From the IMG/VR virus record IMGVR_UViG_3300012954_000067, positions 1 to 24,942 of that record: a stretch of 24,942 nt of DNA; one strand, written 5' to 3'. Under the pieces are notes generated by a model. The model was not told the origin of the DNA. It worked only from the letters and a program-made list of their open reading frames with translations, and searched no databases. A program made the translations under genes and the position numbers. Of this stretch, positions 20,776 through 24,942 are shown one piece after another. How positions within the stretch are numbered: position 1 is the stretch's first letter; every line of letters starts with the position of its first letter. The DNA is from a virus.

Positions 20776-22788
20776 ATGCCACAAGGTGGAAATAAAGCAG
20801 ATGAACGAAATATAAATGTAAAATATAATGGTAGAGATTTTGCAACTCTTCGTAAAAATCTTATAGATTTTGCAAAAGAATACTATCCAAATACATATAA
20901 TGATTTCAATGAAGCATCACCTGGTATGATGTTCTTAGAAAGTGCTGCATATGTTGGTGATGTTATGAGTTTTTATACCGACTTATCTTTCAAAGAAAGT
21001 TTATTACCTTTTGCAGAAGAATTAGAAACGGTTTATAAAATTGCACAAACATATGGGTACAAACCATCACTATCATATCCATCACAGGCACAACTCGATG
21101 TTTATGTTGTGATACCAGCAACTGCAGAAGGTAATCCAGATTACGATTATGCACCAAGAATAAAAGCTGGGATGCAGGTTACTGCACAAGGTGGACAAAC
21201 ATTTAGAGTACCAGACCCAATAAATTTTCAGGCATCTGGTTCAAGGTCACCAATCGGTGTTACTATGTATGAACAAGATAGTTCAGGATTGGCTACCAAA
21301 TATCTTTTACAGAAACAGGCAAATGCAATTAGTGGTGAAGTTGTAAGTGAAACATTTACATTCGAGTCACCTAAAAAATATGATAAGGTAACACTTAGAC
21401 AAAGTAATATTTTAGAAATTATATCGTGTATAGATAGTGATGGAAACAATTGGTATGAAGTTCCTTATTTAGCACAAGATACTGTTTTTACTGAAGCACC
21501 GAATACACCAGAGTTTGATACTGAAACTTCCGTGTATGCATCAGATGTACCTTATATGTTGAAGTTACTAAAGACATCAAAAAGATTTACACGATATGTG
21601 AATTCAAATGGTACTACTGAGATTAGATTTGGTGGTGGTACTGCAAATTCACCTGATGAAGAAATAATACCAAATCCAGATAGTGTTGGTTCATCATTAC
21701 CAGGTGGTACATCTAAGTTGGATATAGCGTTTGACCCAACCAATTTTCTAAATACAAAAACTTATGGTGAAGCACCAGCAAACACAACACTAACAATTAG
21801 ATATAGTTATGGTGGTGGTGCAGATGATAATGTTAGAAGTAATACAATAGATGCACCCACAAGAGTAGAGTATGATGATTTTCCAAGTGGATTGGATACA
21901 ACAAAAATAAGTAATATGAAAAATACTCTTGTTACATCAAACAAACAACCATCAACTGGTGGTAGGTCTGGTGAAAGTATAGATGAAATCAAAAAAGAAG
22001 CAGCTGCATACTTTCAAGCACAAGGTCGTGCAGTAACTAAAGAAGATTATATGACAAGAGTTGCATCACTACCGACCAAGTATGGTAATATTGCAAAACT
22101 ATACATCACAAAAGATACAACTTTAGGTGGTAGTGAAAAACAACTTGGATATGATACTATAATCGATACACAATATTTAGATGATAATTTTGGTGGTCAA
22201 ATAACTTTTGGTGATTTGTTGGCACAAAAAGAAAATCCATTAGCATTAAATTTTTATACTCTCGGATATGATAGTAACAAATATTGTATTCCTACAAATG
22301 AGGCAGTAAAACAAAACATAAGAACTTATTTGACACAATACAGACTTATGACAGATGCAGTAAATATAAAAGATGCATATGTGATAAACATTGGTGTTAG
22401 ATTCCAAGTACTTACTTTATCAAATTATAATAAACACGAAGTTGTGTTGGCGTGTATAGAAGAAATAAAAAGATTTTTCCAAATAGACAAGTGGCAAATA
22501 AATCAACCTATAATTGTTGGTGAACTTTCATCTATTATCTCAAAAGTACCTGGTGTGGCTGCCATTGTACCGATAAAGAGTGATGGTAATCCAAACAATT
22601 TACCGATAGTGATTACAAACAAATACGAATCATCTTCTGGATATAGTGGAAATTTGTATGATATAAATGAAGCAACAAAAGGTGGAGTTATTTATCCATC
22701 ACTTGACCCAGCAATTTTTGAACTAAAATTCCCTAATACTGATATTGAGGGTAGAGTTGTAGGCGACATAGAGTCGGCAACGGAGTAA
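20776..22788 (+). CDS. 6: baseplate wedge protein, gp6-like (baseplate J family), 670 aa
   Basis: gp6 forms the ring that holds baseplate wedges together. The N-terminal part RDFATLRKNLIDFAKEYYPN, FNEASPGMMFLESAAYVGDV and FYTDLSFKESLLP (about 16-80) is characteristic. The middle has RYVNSNGTTEIRFGGG (271-286). The later part SGESIDEIKKEAAAYFQAQG and RAVTKEDYMTRVASLP (about 398-434) is the conserved baseplate J region. LGELSSIISKVPG-type residues near the end (VGELSSIISKVPGVAAIVPI) also agree. T4 gp6 is 660 aa, so length fits. It is directly downstream of the gp25-like gene, as in most contractile tail clusters. Confidence 0.92.
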   Translation: MPQGGNKADERNINVKYNGRDFATLRKNLIDFAKEYYPNTYNDFNEASPGMMFLESAAYVGDVMSFYTDLSFKESLLPFAEELETVYKIAQTYGYKPSLSYPSQAQLDVYVVIPATAEGNPDYDYAPRIKAGMQVTAQGGQTFRVPDPINFQASGSRSPIGVTMYEQDSSGLATKYLLQKQANAISGEVVSETFTFESPKKYDKVTLRQSNILEIISCIDSDGNNWYEVPYLAQDTVFTEAPNTPEFDTETSVYASDVPYMLKLLKTSKRFTRYVNSNGTTEIRFGGGTANSPDEEIIPNPDSVGSSLPGGTSKLDIAFDPTNFLNTKTYGEAPANTTLTIRYSYGGGADDNVRSNTIDAPTRVEYDDFPSGLDTTKISNMKNTLVTSNKQPSTGGRSGESIDEIKKEAAAYFQAQGRAVTKEDYMTRVASLPTKYGNIAKLYITKDTTLGGSEKQLGYDTIIDTQYLDDNFGGQITFGDLLAQKENPLALNFYTLGYDSNKYCIPTNEAVKQNIRTYLTQYRLMTDAVNIKDAYVINIGVRFQVLTLSNYNKHEVVLACIEEIKRFFQIDKWQINQPIIVGELSSIISKVPGVAAIVPIKSDGNPNNLPIVITNKYESSSGYSGNLYDINEATKGGVIYPSLDPAIFELKFPNTDIEGRVVGDIESATE

Positions 22789-22791
22789 TAA

Positions 22792-23928
22792 ATGCATTAT
22801 TTTATATATCCAAATTCAGATTCAACCTTATATGAAGGTGGTGCTTCCTCAAGTATAAATTCTGGTAGGGACGAGATTTTAGAAATAGTAAAACATATGA
22901 ACGATGATGGTTCAGTTGTAAATGTTTCGAGAGTTCTTATCAAATTTGATTTGACAAGTATATCACAATCCATAGAAGATGGGTTGATTCCATCTTCCGC
23001 TGATTTCTATCTAAACTTATATGATGCAAATCCAAGTGAATTGACAAGTGAGGATGAGTTATATGCATATCCTGTTAGTCAATCTTGGACAGAAGGTAGT
23101 GGTAAAAGATTTGATAACCCAACAACCACCGATGGATGTTCTTGGAGATACAGAACTAATGAGACTACTGCAGACCAATGGGTAAGTGGTAGTAACGAAA
23201 GTGGTGGAACTTGGTATAGTGGTAGTGTGACTAATTTAGATTCAGTTGCTCGTAGTGTTGAGGCTTCTCAATCATTTACAAATGAAACAGAAGATATGAG
23301 AATGAAAGTTACCAACATAGTACAACATTGGTTATCAGGTTCTCTAAACAATGATGGATTTATGTTGAAGAGAAGTGGTAGTATTGGTAATGAAGACACA
23401 ACTCAACCTGAAGGTAACACTACACATTATGGTAATTTTTCTTTCTTCTCACGACAAACAAATACTGTATTTTCTCCAAGACTTGAATTAGTATGGGACG
23501 ATTCTTCCTTTACTACAGGTTCACTATCTGCATTTAGTTCTTCCGAACTTGATGACATAGTATTTTATATGAAAGGTTTGAGACCTGAATATAAAGAAAA
23601 TTCAAAAGTAAGATTTAGAGTAGCTGCTAGAGACAGATATCCAGCAAGAAGTTTTGCAACTGCATCTGTTGCAAGTGATATAAAATATTTACCACAAACT
23701 TCTTATTACTCAATTAGAGACGCAAAAACTGAAGATGTAATTGTACCATTTGGTAGTGGGTCAAAACTAAGTTTAGATTCTACTGGACATTACTTCAATG
23801 TTTGGTTGAATGGATTACAATCAGAAAGGTCGTATAGGATATTATATAAAGTTGTTAGTGGTAGTGGTACACTTGATGAAACCAATGAAATATATGACAA
23901 CGATTTTCAATTTGATGTTACGAGGTAA
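22792..23928 (+). CDS. DNRLRE-domain virion protein, 378 aa
   Basis: The first 230 residues resemble the DNRLRE/CBM-like beta-sandwich: IYPNSDSTLYEGG, SSINSGRDEILEIV, VSRVLIKFDLTSIS, DFYLNLYDANPS, YPVSQSWTEGSGKRFDNP, SWRYRT and GGTWYSG. The W-T-E-G and G-G-T-W marks are typical. The rest (about 240-378) looks like further beta domains. Such domains in bacteria and archaea bind cell-wall glycans or stabilise surface proteins. Placed directly after gp6, this protein is likely a baseplate part and might touch host glycans. It has no counterpart in T4 itself that I know. Confidence 0.65.
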   Translation: MHYFIYPNSDSTLYEGGASSSINSGRDEILEIVKHMNDDGSVVNVSRVLIKFDLTSISQSIEDGLIPSSADFYLNLYDANPSELTSEDELYAYPVSQSWTEGSGKRFDNPTTTDGCSWRYRTNETTADQWVSGSNESGGTWYSGSVTNLDSVARSVEASQSFTNETEDMRMKVTNIVQHWLSGSLNNDGFMLKRSGSIGNEDTTQPEGNTTHYGNFSFFSRQTNTVFSPRLELVWDDSSFTTGSLSAFSSSELDDIVFYMKGLRPEYKENSKVRFRVAARDRYPARSFATASVASDIKYLPQTSYYSIRDAKTEDVIVPFGSGSKLSLDSTGHYFNVWLNGLQSERSYRILYKVVSGSGTLDETNEIYDNDFQFDVTR

Positions 23929-23930
23929 AA

Positions 23931-24284
23931 ATGCCATATACACAAGAAGAACTAAAATATAGTGCTCTTTATCAAGAAATAACAAGTCGTGATGAAAGAG
24001 CATATAGACAAAACTATGAAAAAGTAGTAGCAGAGTGGATTGCAAAAACTTTTCCATTAGGTAGTGGAGATGATCCAGGTTATCAAATAAATACACAAAC
24101 TTCACTAAGAAGTGATGATGGAAGAATACAATTGTATTCAGAAATTGTTGGTGATTTGGATGTAGATGAAGCACCTCGTTCACAAGATTTTCATCAGTTT
24201 GCGTTTATAAAAAAATCAAAACCAAGATATCGTGGTGGGGACGAAATGAATCTAATTATATCAAGACAATTTGAGGAATTCTAA
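23931..24284 (+). CDS. hypothetical baseplate-region protein, 117 aa
   Basis: The protein is soluble. Its N-terminal half is helical (MPYTQEELKYSALYQEITSR, DERAYRQNYEKVVAEWIAKT) and the rest beta-like (GRIQLYSEIVGDLDVDEAP). It lies two bases after the DNRLRE gene and overlaps the next start (TAATG). It is likely a minor baseplate or assembly protein. The family is not recognised. Confidence 0.6.
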   Translation: MPYTQEELKYSALYQEITSRDERAYRQNYEKVVAEWIAKTFPLGSGDDPGYQINTQTSLRSDDGRIQLYSEIVGDLDVDEAPRSQDFHQFAFIKKSKPRYRGGDEMNLIISRQFEEF

Positions 24285-24942
24285 TGGCATTAGAATATAA
24301 CGAAAAAACAGGTCATTATAGTAGAATACCAAATAGTATTGAAGATTTACTAATTGTAGATTCTGTTGATCCTGTAATTGTAGACCCACCATATGGTACA
24401 CACGAAAATGATTTCATTGAAGTCATCATAAAAGATGAGGATGATAACTTTCTAAAGAGTGTAAAACATTATTGGTTAGACCAAGAAGATAATCCATATA
24501 TGAATATCATACAACCTGATGGTACAGGAGATGCATCTTTTGATGGTGGATTGGAAAAAATCAGAGTGGATATTCATAGAATACTAAATGAGTCTGAATA
24601 TGTTATTGGTAATTATAATGTAGAGGTGTATTTCTTCAGAGCAACTGGTGGTAGAGATGAATTCATATTAGTTGATTCGAGTGATACTCCATATGATGGA
24701 GAGTATTGGGTAGATGTTGATGGTAGAATATATGCTGGTATAAAACCAGAAATAAGTTTTGAGTTATTTCTAAAACCTTATGCATATATGATTCACGAAG
24801 TTTCACCAAACCAAACTGAAGCACGAATAATACCACACTTTATAAACGATGATAAATTCAAAGAAGATTTTAGACTACTTGGATACACTTGTGTTTACTA
24901 TGAGGGTCTTGGTAAACCTGATTTTGGTGGTGGTAGATTCGA
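24284..24942 (+). CDS. virion structural protein, N-terminal part (truncated by window end)
   Basis: The ATG at 24284 opens a frame that stays open for 219 codons to the end of the window. It has acidic beta-rich parts (EYNEKTGHYSRIPNSIEDLL, DDNFLKSVKHYWLDQED). The middle VIGNYNVEVYFFRATGG and the later YMIHEVSPNQTEARIIP resemble the Y-x-x-x-N-F-F and I-S-P-S-R-T-E-x-R pattern of large structural proteins in T4-like marine phages. It is probably a baseplate or tail-fibre-attachment protein. The exact identity needs the missing C-terminus. Confidence 0.7.
   Translation, partial: MALEYNEKTGHYSRIPNSIEDLLIVDSVDPVIVDPPYGTHENDFIEVIIKDEDDNFLKSVKHYWLDQEDNPYMNIIQPDGTGDASFDGGLEKIRVDIHRILNESEYVIGNYNVEVYFFRATGGRDEFILVDSSDTPYDGEYWVDVDGRIYAGIKPEISFELFLKPYAYMIHEVSPNQTEARIIPHFINDDKFKEDFRLLGYTCVYYEGLGKPDFGGGRF

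Noticed and set aside
1-24942. CRISPR array, insertion sequence, integrase/attachment site, or other tRNA genes
   Set aside because: I saw no regularly spaced repeats, transposase or recombinase motifs, or tRNA cloverleaf other than the tmRNA ends.

Overview
The window is a dense, AT-rich stretch of a tailed-phage genome with a T4-like (myovirus) backbone. The evidence is a gp55-like late sigma factor, a gp25-like baseplate wedge protein, a gp6-like (baseplate J) wedge protein, and an OB-fold spike or hub protein upstream of them. Nearly all genes are on the + strand with ATGA or TAATG overlaps. No stretch longer than about 120 bases is without a gene or RNA. The host is not certain. The phage tmRNA tag starts Gly-Glu and ends Tyr-Ala-Tyr-Ala-Ala, which recalls Bacteroidetes-type tags, but this is only a hint.

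Layout. (1) 1-4138: accessory genes, namely a peptide deformylase, a VOC-fold protein, exported or anchored proteins, and a run of very small membrane proteins. (2) 4154-7229: a nucleotide-metabolism block with a GMP reductase/IMP dehydrogenase homologue, adenine phosphoribosyltransferase and an MTA/SAH-nucleosidase-like protein, interleaved with tiny genes. (3) 7659-8061: a complete one-piece tmRNA (ssrA), followed by a membrane-anchored 3D-domain (cell-wall type) protein. (4) 8663-14099: an amino-DNA-methyltransferase, a large protein with an HNH-like motif, a PLP fold-type-II-like protein and a glycosyltransferase-like protein. (5) 14103-15917: an HD-domain phosphohydrolase, a small anchored protein and the late sigma factor, closed by a strong symmetrical terminator. 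(6) 15996-16217: the one convincing minus-strand gene. (7) 16357-24942: the baseplate/tail structural operon, running off the window.

How the parts may work together. The methyltransferase makes S-adenosylhomocysteine. The nucleosidase-like protein could release adenine from it, and Apt could turn adenine into AMP. The GuaC/GuaB-like enzyme would move purines between guanine and adenine pools. Peptide deformylase and tmRNA both act on translation products (N-terminal deformylation, ribosome rescue and tagging). The HD protein and late sigma factor lie just before the structural genes.

The most unusual feature is the tmRNA. The acceptor stem, T-arm, 13-bp H2 helix and PK1 can all be drawn by hand, and the resume codon falls 11 nt after PK1 as in E. 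coli. Yet the tag reading frame is 36 codons long and full of small hairpins. A second oddity is an abrupt change of codon use in the GuaC/GuaB-like gene, which coincides with an out-of-frame ORF that has a good Shine-Dalgarno sequence.
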